Shown here: positions 37,882 through 48,015 of the stretch, piece after piece
Position numbering within the stretch: the stretch's first letter is position 1
Layout of the letters: each line of letters starts with the position of its first letter
Origin: Acidobacteriaceae bacterium
GTDB taxonomy: Bacteria > Acidobacteriota > Terriglobia > Terriglobales > Acidobacteriaceae
Direction of reading: 5' to 3'
DNA length: 64,000 nucleotides
NCBI GenBank assembly: GCA_025361625.1
Contig: JANYKL010000166.1
Location: 1-64,000, forward strand
Program-made: the position numbers and the translations under genes
The notes under the pieces: model-generated
What the model was told of the DNA's origin: nothing
Database searches by the model: none
Seen by the model: the letters and a program-made list of their open reading frames with translations, nothing else

Positions 37882-38685
37882 CTAATTTTTGAGGATCTTT
37901 CCTAAAATTTCCTTTACAAGCTTTGCAGCTACCGCGGCAGAGATTCCGCGAGGATCGCGGGCAGGATTCAGCTCGACGACATCTGCGCCGACAATTTTAC
38001 CTTTTATCGCGTGCAAGTGAGAGATCGCCTCTCTGACCGACATTCCGCCCGGCTCCCAATGCGAGACGCCCGGCGCGAAAGCAGGATCGAGTACATCCAT
38101 ATCGAACGAAACGTAAATCGGACCGGGATCCTTAATGAAGTTGTACGCCGGCAACGCAGCCATCGGCACTATCTCGACCCCAAACTTTTGGGCTTGCTTA
38201 TGCTGGTGATCGTTTAATGTGCGAATTCCGATCTGAACAAGTTTCTTGGCTAATTTCTCTTCCATAATTCTGGCGAATGGACATGCATGCGAAAGCCCAT
38301 TGCCCTCAAATTCGTCATAGAGATCGGGATGAGCATCGAAGTGAATCATCGTTAGATCAGGGAAGTGGGAGTTAAAAGCACGAATAACGGGGTAAGTTAC
38401 AGAATGGTCGCCTCCAAGTGAAAGCGGAGTTTTTCCCTTAAATAATGAGTCGTTGATAGCGGCTGAAATCGCGCGGAAATCCTCATCAACGGTTTCCAGG
38501 GTGTTCCCTAAATTTAGATCCCCGGAATCTTCAAATGCCCCCTCGACGCAGACCCCCAACTCAGACCATTGGTTGGAAGCATTGCTAGCCAGCGCCTCAC
38601 GAATTTTGGCGGGGGCATCCGCCGGTCCTCGTAAGTAGGACGAATTAACATCGAGCGGGATTCCGAGAAGAACAGGCGCTTGCAT
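37882..38685 (-). CDS. Agmatinase/arginase-family ureohydrolase
   Basis: A binuclear-manganese hydrolase that releases urea from agmatine, arginine or a related guanidino compound. Metal motifs are LGGDHSVTYP, HFDAHPDLYDEFEG and SFDMDVLDPAFAPG. The start at 38685 (MQAPVLLGIPLDVNSSYLRG) gives 267 residues. The loop GNGLSHACPFARIMEE is closer to agmatinase-type sequences than to classical arginases. The substrate cannot be fixed by eye, so no symbol is given. Confidence 0.85.
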   Translation of the reverse strand: MQAPVLLGIPLDVNSSYLRGPADAPAKIREALASNASNQWSELGVCVEGAFEDSGDLNLGNTLETVDEDFRAISAAINDSLFKGKTPLSLGGDHSVTYPVIRAFNSHFPDLTMIHFDAHPDLYDEFEGNGLSHACPFARIMEEKLAKKLVQIGIRTLNDHQHKQAQKFGVEIVPMAALPAYNFIKDPGPIYVSFDMDVLDPAFAPGVSHWEPGGMSVREAISHLHAIKGKIVGADVVELNPARDPRGISAAVAAKLVKEILGKILKN

Positions 38686-38804
38686 AAACACTGCTTTTGA
38701 GAGGCAGTCTACCGCGAAAGACAGCACGAAGCCATGATTGTTTCGAAGTCGGAGAGAGATAAGGCAATGGAGCCGAATCCCCAATGTCGATATACTCAAA
38801 CGCT

Positions 38805-40271
38805 ATGCTTCGTGTTCGTTTTGCGCCCTCGCCGACGGGATTTCTGCACGTAGGCAGCGCCCGCACTTTTATCTTCAATTGGCTTTACGCGCGGCGCAAC
38901 GGCGGTACCATGATTCTCCGCCTTGATGACACCGACGTTGAACGCAATACCGAGGCTTCAGAAAGTTCAATTTTCGAGGGTTTGCGCTGGTTGAATCTTG
39001 GGTGGGACGAGGAATATAAGCAATCCGAAAGGCTGGCCTTGCACCGTCAGATAGCGGAGGCCATCTTCCAGAAAGATCTGGCCTATCGAGACTTTACTCC
39101 GGCCCATGTCGGTCAAACGGAGAAGTCTGGGGCGAATCAGACCTGGCTTTTTAATCCCGGCATGCGCGAACTCACACGAGCCGAGAGCGACCGAAGGGCA
39201 TCTGCAGGCGAAACCTATGCTCTGCGATACCGCGTCCCACGTGGTCGGGGCGAAGTGGTGCGTTTTGCCGACGCCGTCTACGGTGACCAGTCCAAGCTGG
39301 CCGACGACATTGAAGACTTCGCGCTTCTCCGTTCAGATGGCATGCCCACTTACCACCTCGCTTCGTGCGCGGACGACATCGATCTGCGAATCAGTCACAT
39401 CATCCGCGGTCAAGACCATCTCTCTAATACCTATAAACACGCATTGATCTTCTCCGCCGCAGGTTCGAGCGTTCCTCGCTTCGCGCATCTGCCACTTCTA
39501 GTTGCGCCGGATGGCTCAAAACTTTCCAAGCGTCGCCATGGCCCAGTGGTGAGCGTGACCACCTATCGAGATGCGGGATTTCTTGCTGAGGCTTTTATCA
39601 ATTTTCTTTGCCTTTTGGGTTGGTCGCCAAAGGATGATCGAGAAAATATGACCCAGCAAGAACTAATCGACGCTTTTAGTCTCGAGGGCATCAATCGGTC
39701 GAACGCAGTCATAAATTTCAAAGAGCTGGCTGCGTCACCAGACGATACATTTGATCCGAAATCTCTTTGGTTAAATGCGGAACATATTCGGGCCCTTCCG
39801 GTCGAGGAACTGAGCGAGCGGCTTTCGCCCTTCATCCGAGCCGCCGGCTTCAACCCCTCACCGCAGAAAATAAATGCGATCACTCCGCTGATTCGTGAAC
39901 GTATCAAGCTGCTAAGGGATGTACTTTCAGCGGCGGATTTTTTCTTCGTCGCTGAACTGCCCCCCTACGATGCAGCCGAACTGATTCCGCAAAAGGGGGA
40001 CACTGCAATGGCGCAAAAAGCCCTCGACCGAGCGCGCGAAGTTTTGCCGCAAGTGGAGTTTGAACATGATCCGCTCGATCAGGCTCTTCGCAATGCAGCG
40101 AACGAAATTGGCGTGAAAGCAGGGCAGATGTTCCAGCCGATTCGTGTCGCTGTCTGCGGACGCAAGAATGCGCCGCCGCTGTTCGAAACTTTGCAGGTAT
40201 TGGGAAAGCAAACTACATTAGCAAGGATCGATCAGGCGATCGACAAACTGCGGGGTTACCGACATGTCTGA
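38805..40271 (+). CDS. gltX: Glutamyl-tRNA synthetase
   Basis: A class I synthetase with the HIGH motif as HVGS in [17 protein letters not shown] and the KMSKS motif as KLSKRRHGP. The 488-residue length is standard with an anticodon-binding C-terminal domain ([21 protein letters not shown]). I use the ATG at 38805, although one at 38784 is in frame. The last 59 bases overlap the convergent rhomboid gene. Confidence 0.95.
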   Translation: MLRVRFAPSPTGFLHVGSARTFIFNWLYARRNGGTMILRLDDTDVERNTEASESSIFEGLRWLNLGWDEEYKQSERLALHRQIAEAIFQKDLAYRDFTPAHVGQTEKSGANQTWLFNPGMRELTRAESDRRASAGETYALRYRVPRGRGEVVRFADAVYGDQSKLADDIEDFALLRSDGMPTYHLASCADDIDLRISHIIRGQDHLSNTYKHALIFSAAGSSVPRFAHLPLLVAPDGSKLSKRRHGPVVSVTTYRDAGFLAEAFINFLCLLGWSPKDDRENMTQQELIDAFSLEGINRSNAVINFKELAASPDDTFDPKSLWLNAEHIRALPVEELSERLSPFIRAAGFNPSPQKINAITPLIRERIKLLRDVLSAADFFFVAELPPYDAAELIPQKGDTAMAQKALDRAREVLPQVEFEHDPLDQALRNAANEIGVKAGQMFQPIRVAVCGRKNAPPLFETLQVLGKQTTLARIDQAIDKLRGYRHV

Positions 40272-41139
40272 TGCTTGGCCAGATAAACTGCCCAAGTTGC
40301 CGGTGAAACCCGGAGCGTGCTGATCTCTGCAGATAGACCGCTCCGCAGTAAGCCAACAGCAACCCAAAAAGCAAAATCGCAATTCGCCGGCCGACCGCAT
40401 CTTGCTGAGGAGCGAGTTTCGCGATCAGAGCACCCATGATGAGCCCCATCAACAGGCCACCTACATGCGCGGCGTTGTCCGTGCGAGCGACGATAGCGCC
40501 AAAGAAAAGGTTGTAACCGACGAACAACATGACGCTACGCAGCATCCCGCTCATTGCAGCACGCGGCAGCGAAAATTCGCCCAAATAGAATGCTGCGATC
40601 AAAGCGCCGGCGATGCCAAAAATCGCGCCGGAAGCGCCCACACTCAAGGTGAACGGATTCCAAAAGATGCTTGCGAGACTCGAGGTGAGCCCGGTTATGA
40701 GATAAACAGCGGCGAACATGAGATGACCGTAGATAGACTCGGCCAACCGACCCAAATCCCATAGGCACCACATATTGAAAGCGATGTGCAGCAGTCCACC
40801 ATGTATGAAGACGCAGCTGAGAAGTCGCCACCATTGCCCGCTTAACGTATACGGACCAAAGTTTGCCCCGAATCGAACCAGATCTTCTCCCGAAGGATTG
40901 CCCAGCATCTGAACGCCCGCAACTAACATACCCACAAAAACGGCGGCGTTAATTCCAACAATCACTTGGGTAAAAAGCATCGAAGTGTTTTGCCGCCGCA
41001 TCCAGTCTGGCGTCTCGATTCGCTGGATGGGCGAGGCCTCTCCGCGCTGCGCGGCCTGATGTTGCACGCACCACTGGCACTGCTTTTTCCCGAATGAAAA
41101 AGCCGGAAGCTTACGACCGCATTGAACGCAATTTGCCAT
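40213..41139 (-). CDS. Rhomboid-family intramembrane protease with zinc-ribbon N-terminus
   Basis: A six-helix rhomboid protease. The catalytic Ser is in [14 protein letters not shown] and the His in [11 protein letters not shown]; the conserved loop motif is [14 protein letters not shown]. The first 30 residues form a four-Cys ribbon ([16 protein letters not shown]). Rhomboids cleave membrane substrates in the plane of the bilayer; the target here is unknown. The last 20 or so residues are read antisense to gltX, so the gene may have acquired a new stop. Confidence 0.88.
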   Translation of the reverse strand: MANCVQCGRKLPAFSFGKKQCQWCVQHQAAQRGEASPIQRIETPDWMRRQNTSMLFTQVIVGINAAVFVGMLVAGVQMLGNPSGEDLVRFGANFGPYTLSGQWWRLLSCVFIHGGLLHIAFNMWCLWDLGRLAESIYGHLMFAAVYLITGLTSSLASIFWNPFTLSVGASGAIFGIAGALIAAFYLGEFSLPRAAMSGMLRSVMLFVGYNLFFGAIVARTDNAAHVGGLLMGLIMGALIAKLAPQQDAVGRRIAILLFGLLLAYCGAVYLQRSARSGFHRQLGQFIWPSIRHVGNPAVCRSPDRSLLM

Positions 41140-41331
41140 GCTTTATAAATTCCCGAATCAGCAATCCGCAGAACGCAGATTATCATGCGGATTAAACTCA
41201 CGAGCGCAAACGTTTTTGTGGTAGCGCTTATTTCCCTGTGGCCAACGAGCCACCCACATCCATCGTCGTCGGATGCCCACTGAGTTGAGCGTTACCGGAA
41301 CAGATAATTCGCCTATAAAATATGAAACAGT

Positions 41332-43032
41332 ATGAGCAATGGAAATAACTCAGAGTCCGGCGAGTCGCGCCCCTCAAACTTCATTCGCGATGCGGTCATC
41401 GACGATCTCAAAACCAAAAAATTCGGCGAAGCAACAATTCAGACTCGCTTCCCTCCCGAGCCCAATGGCTACCTTCATATCGGCCACGCTAAGTCCATTT
41501 GCTTGAACTTCGGGCTGGCCGCGGAATTCGGCGGTAAGACAAATTTGCGGTTCGACGATACGAACCCAGAAAAAGAAGAGCAAGAGTACGTCGACTCCAT
41601 CACACAAGACGTTCATTGGCTGGGTTTCAACTGGGACGGCCTTCACTATGCCTCTGACTATTTCGATCAACTTTGCGACTGGGCGGTCAAACTGATCGGA
41701 GACGGAAAAGCCTACGTCGACGACTTAAGCGCGGATGAAATTCGTAAACACCGGGGGACCCTGACCGAACCAGGGAAAGACAGCCCTTTTCGCAATCGCG
41801 ACGCTAAAGAAAACCTAAATCTCTTTGAACGCATGCGCAAAGGCGAGTTTCCGGATGGCTCGCGAGTCCTGCGCGCCAAGATTGACATGGCGTCGCCAAA
41901 CCTGAACATGCGCGATCCCGTTATGTATCGAATCTTGCGCGCTGATCATCATCGCACAGGAAGCAAATGGTGCATTTATCCCATGTACGATTTCGCACAT
42001 GGCCAATCCGACTCCATCGAACGTGTTACGCACTCTGTCTGCACGTTGGAGTTTGAAGACCATCGACCATTGTATAACTGGTTCATCCAGCAACTTGGCA
42101 TCTTTCCATCGCAGCAGATGGAGTTCGATCGCCTGAACCTGACCTTTACACTGTTGAGCAAACGCAAACTTCTCAAGCTAGTTCAAGAGAAATATGTAAG
42201 TGGGTGGGACGATCCGAGAATGCCGACTCTGTCCGGAGTTCGGCGAAGGGGTTACACCCCACAATCGATACGCAATTTTTGCGGAGCAATTGGGGTTTCG
42301 AAGACCAATGGCACTCTCGATCTCGCTATGCTCGAACATTTTGTTCGTGAAGATTTGAATAAACGGGCACCGCGAGTGATGGCCGTGTTGCGGCCACTAA
42401 AAGTGGTTATCGATAATTTTCCAGACGCAGAAGTCGACCAGGTCGATGCGATCAATAATCCGGAAGATGAGAGCGCAGGCAAGCGAACAGTACCTTTCTC
42501 GAAGGTGCTCTACATTGAACAAGATGATTTCCGCGAAGTTCCTCCGAAACAGTACTACCGCCTGTCGCCGGGCCGCGAAGTTCGGCTTCGCTATGGGTAC
42601 TTCATCACGGCTCAATCAGTCGTAAAAAATGAGAAAGGCGATGTCGTCGAAGTGCACTGTACCTACGACCCCGCGACACGCGGCGGAAACTCGCCCGATG
42701 GACGAAAAGTGAAATCGACCATTCACTGGGTGTCATCCGCACACGCAGTGGATGCCGAGGTCCGCCTGTACGACAAGCTTTTTACAGTCGAAGATCCGGA
42801 CCGAACCGAGGAAGGGCATGACTTCACAGCAAACCTTAATCCAAATTCGCTTGAAGTGATTAGCCAGGCAAAGTTGGAGCCTTCTCTGGCAAGTGCTATG
42901 AATGGGGAAAAATATCAGTTCGAGCGTCTTGGCTATTTTTGTGTGGATCCGGATTCGAAAGTGGGGAACTTGGTCTTCAACCGCACCGTCGCCTTGAAAG
43001 ACTCCTGGGCAAGAGTTCAAAAGCGATCCTAA
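41332..43032 (+). CDS. glnS: Glutaminyl-tRNA synthetase
   Basis: A class I synthetase charging tRNA-Gln directly. The HIGH motif is HIGHAK in [17 protein letters not shown] and the KMSKS motif is LLSKRKL. Other landmarks are the acceptor-binding segment [20 protein letters not shown] and the C-terminal barrel [13 protein letters not shown]. The 566-residue size is normal. Its presence implies the organism need not rely on GatCAB for Gln-tRNA, matching the tRNA-Gln at 27.0 kb. The last host gene before the virion cluster. Confidence 0.96.
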   Translation: MSNGNNSESGESRPSNFIRDAVIDDLKTKKFGEATIQTRFPPEPNGYLHIGHAKSICLNFGLAAEFGGKTNLRFDDTNPEKEEQEYVDSITQDVHWLGFNWDGLHYASDYFDQLCDWAVKLIGDGKAYVDDLSADEIRKHRGTLTEPGKDSPFRNRDAKENLNLFERMRKGEFPDGSRVLRAKIDMASPNLNMRDPVMYRILRADHHRTGSKWCIYPMYDFAHGQSDSIERVTHSVCTLEFEDHRPLYNWFIQQLGIFPSQQMEFDRLNLTFTLLSKRKLLKLVQEKYVSGWDDPRMPTLSGVRRRGYTPQSIRNFCGAIGVSKTNGTLDLAMLEHFVREDLNKRAPRVMAVLRPLKVVIDNFPDAEVDQVDAINNPEDESAGKRTVPFSKVLYIEQDDFREVPPKQYYRLSPGREVRLRYGYFITAQSVVKNEKGDVVEVHCTYDPATRGGNSPDGRKVKSTIHWVSSAHAVDAEVRLYDKLFTVEDPDRTEEGHDFTANLNPNSLEVISQAKLEPSLASAMNGEKYQFERLGYFCVDPDSKVGNLVFNRTVALKDSWARVQKRS

Positions 43033-43048
43033 ACGACTTCAAAATAAA

Positions 43049-43091
43049 GTGAGCGTCGCCACACGATACTGTTGACGCGGACGCCGCTCAC
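43049..43091. other. Inverted repeat between glnS and the lysis-side genes
   Basis: GTGAGCG (43049-43055) is repeated inverted as CGCTCAC (43085-43091), with inner GCGTC/GACGC arms that can extend the stem. It sits between two convergent genes and may act as a weak bidirectional terminator. Confidence 0.3.
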
Positions 43092-43126
43092 ATCTTATCC
43101 GCTAGGACAGTGCCGCACGTCTACGC

Positions 43127-43750
43127 CTAACGAAGCTTACCGAACGTAGCGATCCGGATAATCGGCGAGTGACGGTGCAGCGTAAGTTCAGGGGTAACGG
43201 CATCCACAGCATCGTTTCCGGTACGGGCGACAAGAACCTTATTATAATCTTGCACGAACGAGTTGACGTGGAACGGCGAAGCAAGACTTTGAACGCTAGG
43301 CGCAGCGACGTTTTTGCAAGATGGAATCGCTGCCGAAATTGCGGTGACTGTTCCAGCCACTAAGTCAACCAGCCCGGTAATTTTGGTCTGTGTTCTAGGG
43401 TCACTAACCTGCGCTGCTTGCAGCACCAACTCCTGATCGCCCGCGTAAACACCGATCGCAGCTTGCAGTTGTTGGCAAACTCCCGGCGTTGCACCAGATG
43501 AAGCTTTGGCGAAATCGGCGGCCAACGTTTTTAAAACGGCAGCGTCAGAATTGATTTTAGTTACCAGGCTAGTGTTCAACGGTACCCCTTGAGCTACGGC
43601 CACGATCTGCAGAATATTGACTAAGGCAGGCGCTGCAGCCGCGAGAATAGAATCAAGAGTCACGATCCACGCCGTTGAACATCCACTGCAGACCATTGCG
43701 AGCATAAGCGCGATAGAGACGGTTAATTCGTTAGGCAGAACTTTCCTCAT
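43127..43750 (-). CDS. Putative secreted/lipoprotein in the lysis module, function unknown
   Basis: A 207-residue protein with an N-terminal hydrophobic stretch (SIALMLAMVCSGCSTAW) that resembles a lipoprotein signal with a weak lipobox. The rest is Ala/Val-rich helix, with two lone Cys residues (GVCQQL, PSCKN). Location after the endolysin and holin genes suggests a spanin or lysis accessory role, but nothing in the sequence confirms this. Start codon ATG at 43750. Confidence 0.5.
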   Translation of the reverse strand: MRKVLPNELTVSIALMLAMVCSGCSTAWIVTLDSILAAAAPALVNILQIVAVAQGVPLNTSLVTKINSDAAVLKTLAADFAKASSGATPGVCQQLQAAIGVYAGDQELVLQAAQVSDPRTQTKITGLVDLVAGTVTAISAAIPSCKNVAAPSVQSLASPFHVNSFVQDYNKVLVARTGNDAVDAVTPELTLHRHSPIIRIATFGKLR

Positions 43751-43784
43751 AAATACTCCTTATTGTTTTAAAAGTGGATTTACT

Positions 43785-44141
43785 TCAAGTGTTAGGAGAC
43801 TTGCGCGCGCCTTCCAAACTCGCCATCCGCATGGCTCGATTGCGCAGGATATGCAGTTCGCCCTGAACAACCACAAGCTGAGCTTGATTTCCCCTGACCG
43901 TAGCCGCATTACTGTTACTCACCGCCTGAAGCGCAGCGATCGCCACATCGCGAAGATTAGCTTGGGCACAATGTTCTTTCTTCCATTCCTGATCGGAGAG
44001 ATATTGCTGTTCCCGCTGCCCTGCCGTTCGTTGAGCCGCTCCGTAAGCAAGAAGCCCATGGATAAGAAATCCAACGAATGCCGTAGTGACCGCGCCATAA
44101 GTGTTCCAGATAGCCGGCTGTATTTCCGCCAGCATCCTCAT
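43785..44141 (-). CDS. Small membrane protein with coiled coil, lysis-type
   Basis: A 118-residue protein with one N-terminal membrane helix (about 12-32, AVTTAFVGFLIHGLLAYGA) followed by a long polar helix. This layout fits an i-spanin or a second holin. Its ATG overlaps the stop of the holin-like gene by four bases (ATGA), so the two are translationally coupled. Confidence 0.55.
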   Translation of the reverse strand: MRMLAEIQPAIWNTYGAVTTAFVGFLIHGLLAYGAAQRTAGQREQQYLSDQEWKKEHCAQANLRDVAIAALQAVSNSNAATVRGNQAQLVVVQGELHILRNRAMRMASLEGARKSPNT

Positions 44142-44344
44142 TGCGGTCCCGCTCTTTCATTTGGCTCTGGCCTTCCCCCGGTTGGCGATGGAAGCCAATG
44201 GGCCAAAATGATAGCTAGCGGCGCCAGAACAACCGCCGCGCTAGCGTGGCTAGCCCAGAAGGCGGTGACCGCCGGAGTTGCAGCGCTGCCGAGCGCTGAT
44301 AGCAACAGGATGATCGTTGGCAAGTATGGTTTAACGTTTTTCAA
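44138..44344 (-). CDS. Putative holin-like protein (two membrane helices)
   Basis: A 68-residue protein beginning at a TTG (44344) preceded by an excellent GGAGGT Shine-Dalgarno eight bases away. Two hydrophobic segments (PTIILLLSALGSAATPAVTA and HASAAVVLAPLAIILAHWL) are separated by a short loop, ending in a polar tail. Size, layout and the endolysin upstream fit a small class II holin. The frame stays open upstream, but only this downstream part has protein character. The TTG start makes it easy to overlook. Confidence 0.6.
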   Translation of the reverse strand: MKNVKPYLPTIILLLSALGSAATPAVTAFWASHASAAVVLAPLAIILAHWLPSPTGGRPEPNERAGPQ

Positions 44345-44390
44345 CTGTAAACACCTCCACCGCGAGATATAACGGCTGCGCAAGTTAAGC

Positions 44391-44837
44391 TTAGGAGCGG
44401 ATTCCAGTCTCGTATGCAGATTTCGCCGAGGCCTTCGTGAGGCTTTCATTGCGAAGTTGACCGCCCTCTGGCGACAAGCCGACATGCACCCATCCATACT
44501 CAAGAATGAGTTGGTCAAACTGGATTTGTGATTCGACGATTTTCGCGGCCACAACCGCCGGTCTCCCAAAAGACGAACACGTGAAATCGCAAGCCAAACC
44601 TAAACAGTGCGCGCTCGTCGCTACGCCACCAACCGCCCGGTTAACTGCGGTCGAGCGATACCCGCTATGCACCTCTATCGGGTAATCGTCGACCAGATGT
44701 CGAATCGTTTCCATCAAACCAGCCAGTCGTTTGAGATTTAATAATTGCCCGTCGTCCGGAGAGTTATCAACTCCCAAAAGGCGAGCTGCCTCAGAGAACG
44801 TAAGTTCTTCGAATGTGAAATGTTCCGAGAGCTTCAT
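44391..44837 (-). CDS. M15-family peptidase, probable endolysin
   Basis: A 148-residue zinc D-Ala-D-Ala peptidase of the M15A/M15_3 type, cutting peptidoglycan cross-links. The substrate motif is HSGYRSTAVNRAVGG, the zinc ligands SAHCLGLACDFTC and WVHVG. The absence of a signal peptide suits holin-dependent release. The holin-like gene follows about 45 bases downstream. Confidence 0.85.
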   Translation of the reverse strand: MKLSEHFTFEELTFSEAARLLGVDNSPDDGQLLNLKRLAGLMETIRHLVDDYPIEVHSGYRSTAVNRAVGGVATSAHCLGLACDFTCSSFGRPAVVAAKIVESQIQFDQLILEYGWVHVGLSPEGGQLRNESLTKASAKSAYETGIRS

Positions 44838-44856
44838 TGGTTAGATAGGTCCAAGA

Positions 44857-47829
44857 TTAGATATGTCCAAGGTTGACTGCAAAAACATCCCCACGCTGAG
44901 TCTGTGGTCCAATGTCTTGCCAAACAGTTCCACCGGGGCAACTCGTCGAGTAAGGAAGCACTGGATTCGAGCTCGACCCAGAGGCGCTGTCGCAGATCGT
45001 ATTTCCCGCAGCCGACGTTGTCGGTCCAACTGATGTGCTGAAGTAGGAGTTCGGCAACGCCGGGCCGGGCTGTGCAACTCCCGTCGGGCCGCCAACGAAG
45101 ACTGCCTGAAACACATCATCCACCGCGCCCGAACCTGTCGTTCCTTCAATAGGATTAATCATGTTCCCAGCTATGTAAGTAGTGCTTGGCGCCCAAGGCA
45201 GACCGCAAACGCTTGATGGGGTGGCAGGTACAGCAGTGACGACCAACATGCCGACGTGCGTACCTGAAGACCACACCGTCGGTGCTACTCCTGTGGTCGA
45301 TCCATTGTGACAATTCCAATCACTCGACCAGAATAACCAGTTCGCATCCTGCGAATATTCACTAATCTGGAATTGCGTAGAAAATGTCGCACTAGTGCCC
45401 GTGGCGAACGTGTGCGTAAACTGCCATACACTTCCCGCGCTCGTGGCGGGTAGAGCGGAACTGTCGTACGTCGGAGATGTTTGGTAGCAAGTTTCCATAT
45501 TCTGCCAGGCATTAAACCCCGGGCCGAGAGTCGCGTAATTAAACGATGTTCCGCACGCCGGAAATGTATCCGTCCCAGGGTCGCCAACCCAGCTCAAATG
45601 CGAGTCAAGAACCTCCGATAAATTGCAATCAGGATTCTGGATCGAACTGGTACTCACATAACAGCCGGACGGAAGCGCTTGTGAGATTCCAGAGCCGGCA
45701 TTTCCTAGCGGTTTGAGATACACGCTAAACTTCGGGATGGTATTAGCCGTCGAGGCGCTGTAAATGCTGGTGAACATTCCAGCCGTATAACCAAAAGCAG
45801 AGCCATTGAACGCCACCATTTTATTAGTGCCTATCGCCCAATGATTCATTCCGGCATATGTAAACTGAAGCGAGCTGAGTGAATTGAATGAAGAACTCGT
45901 CGTCTGCCACATCAGAAAATTCTGCAATGAATTGCAAGCCGGATAGACGTCGGATTGGCTCGTGATCTGGCCAAACAACCCGTTAGTACTGAGTTTGAGA
46001 TTGTGAACATAAAAAGGACATTCCTGCGCCGGCGTCGTATTCATAGGATTCGAAATTGCGTTCAACGTTCCTACGGTTACAGAGTTCCATGTCCCCGCTG
46101 AACAGACAGAATCCGTGCCACTTGAGCACGTCCAATCTGTCCAAATGCCTGTCAGTGTGTTCAAGAGGTGATAGACATTGCTGATGTGGTCATACTCTTC
46201 AAGCCATGCCCCCGACCCTTGGTCAGCTGTATATTTCGAGTAAGTTGGCGCAAGGCCATATGAATTGGTAGAAATCGCTATCCCATATTTGGACGACAAT
46301 CCGCCATAGGCAGTATCTCGACCAATGCCGCCGATAGCGTGCCATAGCTGATTACCGTTAGCTACTGGGTAACTCGGTCCCACATTAACCCACACAATCC
46401 CATGGGCGTCTCCGACTGTGGATGACATGATGTCGGGATGTCCGGTAAGCGCAACTGTTGCTCCAGACGTGCCAACGGTCTGCAAGCCCGGAGTCGCCAG
46501 GATAACTTGGCCGCTATTCTGAAAAGTAAGAATCGTAGTGTAGAGCGTGCCGGTACCGCCCGCGTTGCCTGCTCCACTGACAGAAATTGCCTGCCCTACC
46601 ATACCAGCGTTAAAAGGACTGCTAGACGAAGTGAGGACCGCGCTGGCCGCAACCATCGCCCCATTCGTTGCGACTGGCGAACCCACGGCAACCCAACGGA
46701 ATGCCGCAGTGGCAGAAACGCCCGCTGCCCCCATATTCTGATAGATAAACTGAGGTCCGCTGTTTGTCCCTCGCCATTGCAAACTGGATGGAGCAGCTTC
46801 TTTTACAATGTTGTTTTGGCATGGCGCTGTAGAATTGAACGCGCTTGCGCTAAGTAGCGTCGCGTTGGTAGCTCCCTCTACAATGGCACGGTACATGCAT
46901 GCCCCGCCAAAGGGCACGATAATATCTCCCGCGCTGTAGGCGGTTGTAACCGAGTAATTCAAATATTCGGGGAAGCTGGAACCGGGCGCCCCAAGGACGT
47001 GTGTCACATAGCTGCCATAAGGATAAGTTGTTCCGGTCGTCCAATTGTGCGAATTTGGTCCCATAGGCAGCCCGTACTGAAAATCTACAATTGGAGCTCC
47101 GACGCTATATGCTCCGTTATTAGAATTCAAGGTGTAAGGTGTAACTGTCAGCGGCGTTGAGATGTCAAAACTATCGTTCCCGAATGTGTACACGACACTC
47201 GGGTCCGTTAGCGAGAAACTCAACGACCCGAAGTCATTAGCTGGGCAGCTAGTGGTGCAACTTCCCCCAGTTAGTTGCCCTGTGGTTATGAATACTCCCG
47301 AGGCTGGTGCGGTGCCACTCCATCCTGCCGGCGGAGTCCCACAATGCCCGCGATTCGACCCGCTAGTAGCAAAGACACAAATCAGCCCGTTAGTACTTTG
47401 ATCGATACGCACTAATGTTGTGTTCGTATTCGTCAGAGTGAAAGCGCCAGAACCGCCCGCCCCCGCCGTAAAGTTGACGTTGGCTTTGCCCACGGCGCTG
47501 ACCGAATCAGTCAACCTTGTAACCGAACTCAAGAGCGATGAATTGTTGAAGGTGGTTACCCCGTCTCCGTTCAAATGACCCAAAAAGGAAGTGTCGACGA
47601 CCGTCGCCCCGTTGTTCGTTGCGCCGCCAAGATTCGGTACCGTGCCCCAAGGAACGACGTCAATGCCGGTGAAGGCACAAAAGTTTGGCGCTGCACAGCC
47701 GCTCCCTGACACCGAAAGCAATTCCTTTCCAGTGTCCGACCCGCCGCCTGTGTAGGCAGCTTGCCCCCAGCTAAGCGGACAGTGCAATGTGAGCAGGCTC
47801 ATGATCAAGGCTGCTGCAGCAGATTTCAT
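44857..47829 (-). CDS. Large secreted, beta-rich fibre-like protein
   Basis: A 990-residue protein from the ATG at 47829 (GGAG nine bases before). It has a signal peptide (MKSAAAALIMSLLTLHCPLSW) and a Ser/Thr/Gly/Asn-rich body. Repeats of the form Y-AGD/N-x-I/V followed by Y/F (near TAYSAGDIIVPFGGACMYRA and APSTTYIAGNMINPIEGT) resemble chitin/cell-wall-binding CBM5/12 modules. The middle looks like a beta-propeller (WLEEYDHISNVYHLLN, DANWLFWSSDW). Being exported by signal peptide is odd for a tail fibre. It may be host-type cargo sited between tail and lysis genes. Confidence 0.55.
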   Translation of the reverse strand: MKSAAAALIMSLLTLHCPLSWGQAAYTGGGSDTGKELLSVSGSGCAAPNFCAFTGIDVVPWGTVPNLGGATNNGATVVDTSFLGHLNGDGVTTFNNSSLLSSVTRLTDSVSAVGKANVNFTAGAGGSGAFTLTNTNTTLVRIDQSTNGLICVFATSGSNRGHCGTPPAGWSGTAPASGVFITTGQLTGGSCTTSCPANDFGSLSFSLTDPSVVYTFGNDSFDISTPLTVTPYTLNSNNGAYSVGAPIVDFQYGLPMGPNSHNWTTGTTYPYGSYVTHVLGAPGSSFPEYLNYSVTTAYSAGDIIVPFGGACMYRAIVEGATNATLLSASAFNSTAPCQNNIVKEAAPSSLQWRGTNSGPQFIYQNMGAAGVSATAAFRWVAVGSPVATNGAMVAASAVLTSSSSPFNAGMVGQAISVSGAGNAGGTGTLYTTILTFQNSGQVILATPGLQTVGTSGATVALTGHPDIMSSTVGDAHGIVWVNVGPSYPVANGNQLWHAIGGIGRDTAYGGLSSKYGIAISTNSYGLAPTYSKYTADQGSGAWLEEYDHISNVYHLLNTLTGIWTDWTCSSGTDSVCSAGTWNSVTVGTLNAISNPMNTTPAQECPFYVHNLKLSTNGLFGQITSQSDVYPACNSLQNFLMWQTTSSSFNSLSSLQFTYAGMNHWAIGTNKMVAFNGSAFGYTAGMFTSIYSASTANTIPKFSVYLKPLGNAGSGISQALPSGCYVSTSSIQNPDCNLSEVLDSHLSWVGDPGTDTFPACGTSFNYATLGPGFNAWQNMETCYQTSPTYDSSALPATSAGSVWQFTHTFATGTSATFSTQFQISEYSQDANWLFWSSDWNCHNGSTTGVAPTVWSSGTHVGMLVVTAVPATPSSVCGLPWAPSTTYIAGNMINPIEGTTGSGAVDDVFQAVFVGGPTGVAQPGPALPNSYFSTSVGPTTSAAGNTICDSASGSSSNPVLPYSTSCPGGTVWQDIGPQTQRGDVFAVNLGHI

Positions 47830-47937
47830 ATCTATCGCTCCAAAAAAGTTTTGCGTGGCTCCCAAATCTTGCATCAACTCCAACGCACACCTCTTCAACG
47901 AATGAGTCGCCCGCCAAGAGGGACGAGCCGAAACCTC

Positions 47938-47967
47938 GGACGAATCTGTGGGCGGCTTCGATATAAT
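47938..47967 (+). promoter_or_regulatory. Possible promoter of the E2 gene
   Basis: A perfect TATAAT at 47962-47967 lies 48 bases before the E2 ATG; the -35 region (GACGAA near 47939) is weak. The divergent secreted-protein gene starts 109 bases to the left. Confidence 0.4.
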
Positions 47968-48015
47968 GTTTCTTCGGTGTCTTCACACTGCGCGGTCTTG
48001 ATTTGAAAGGGAGCT

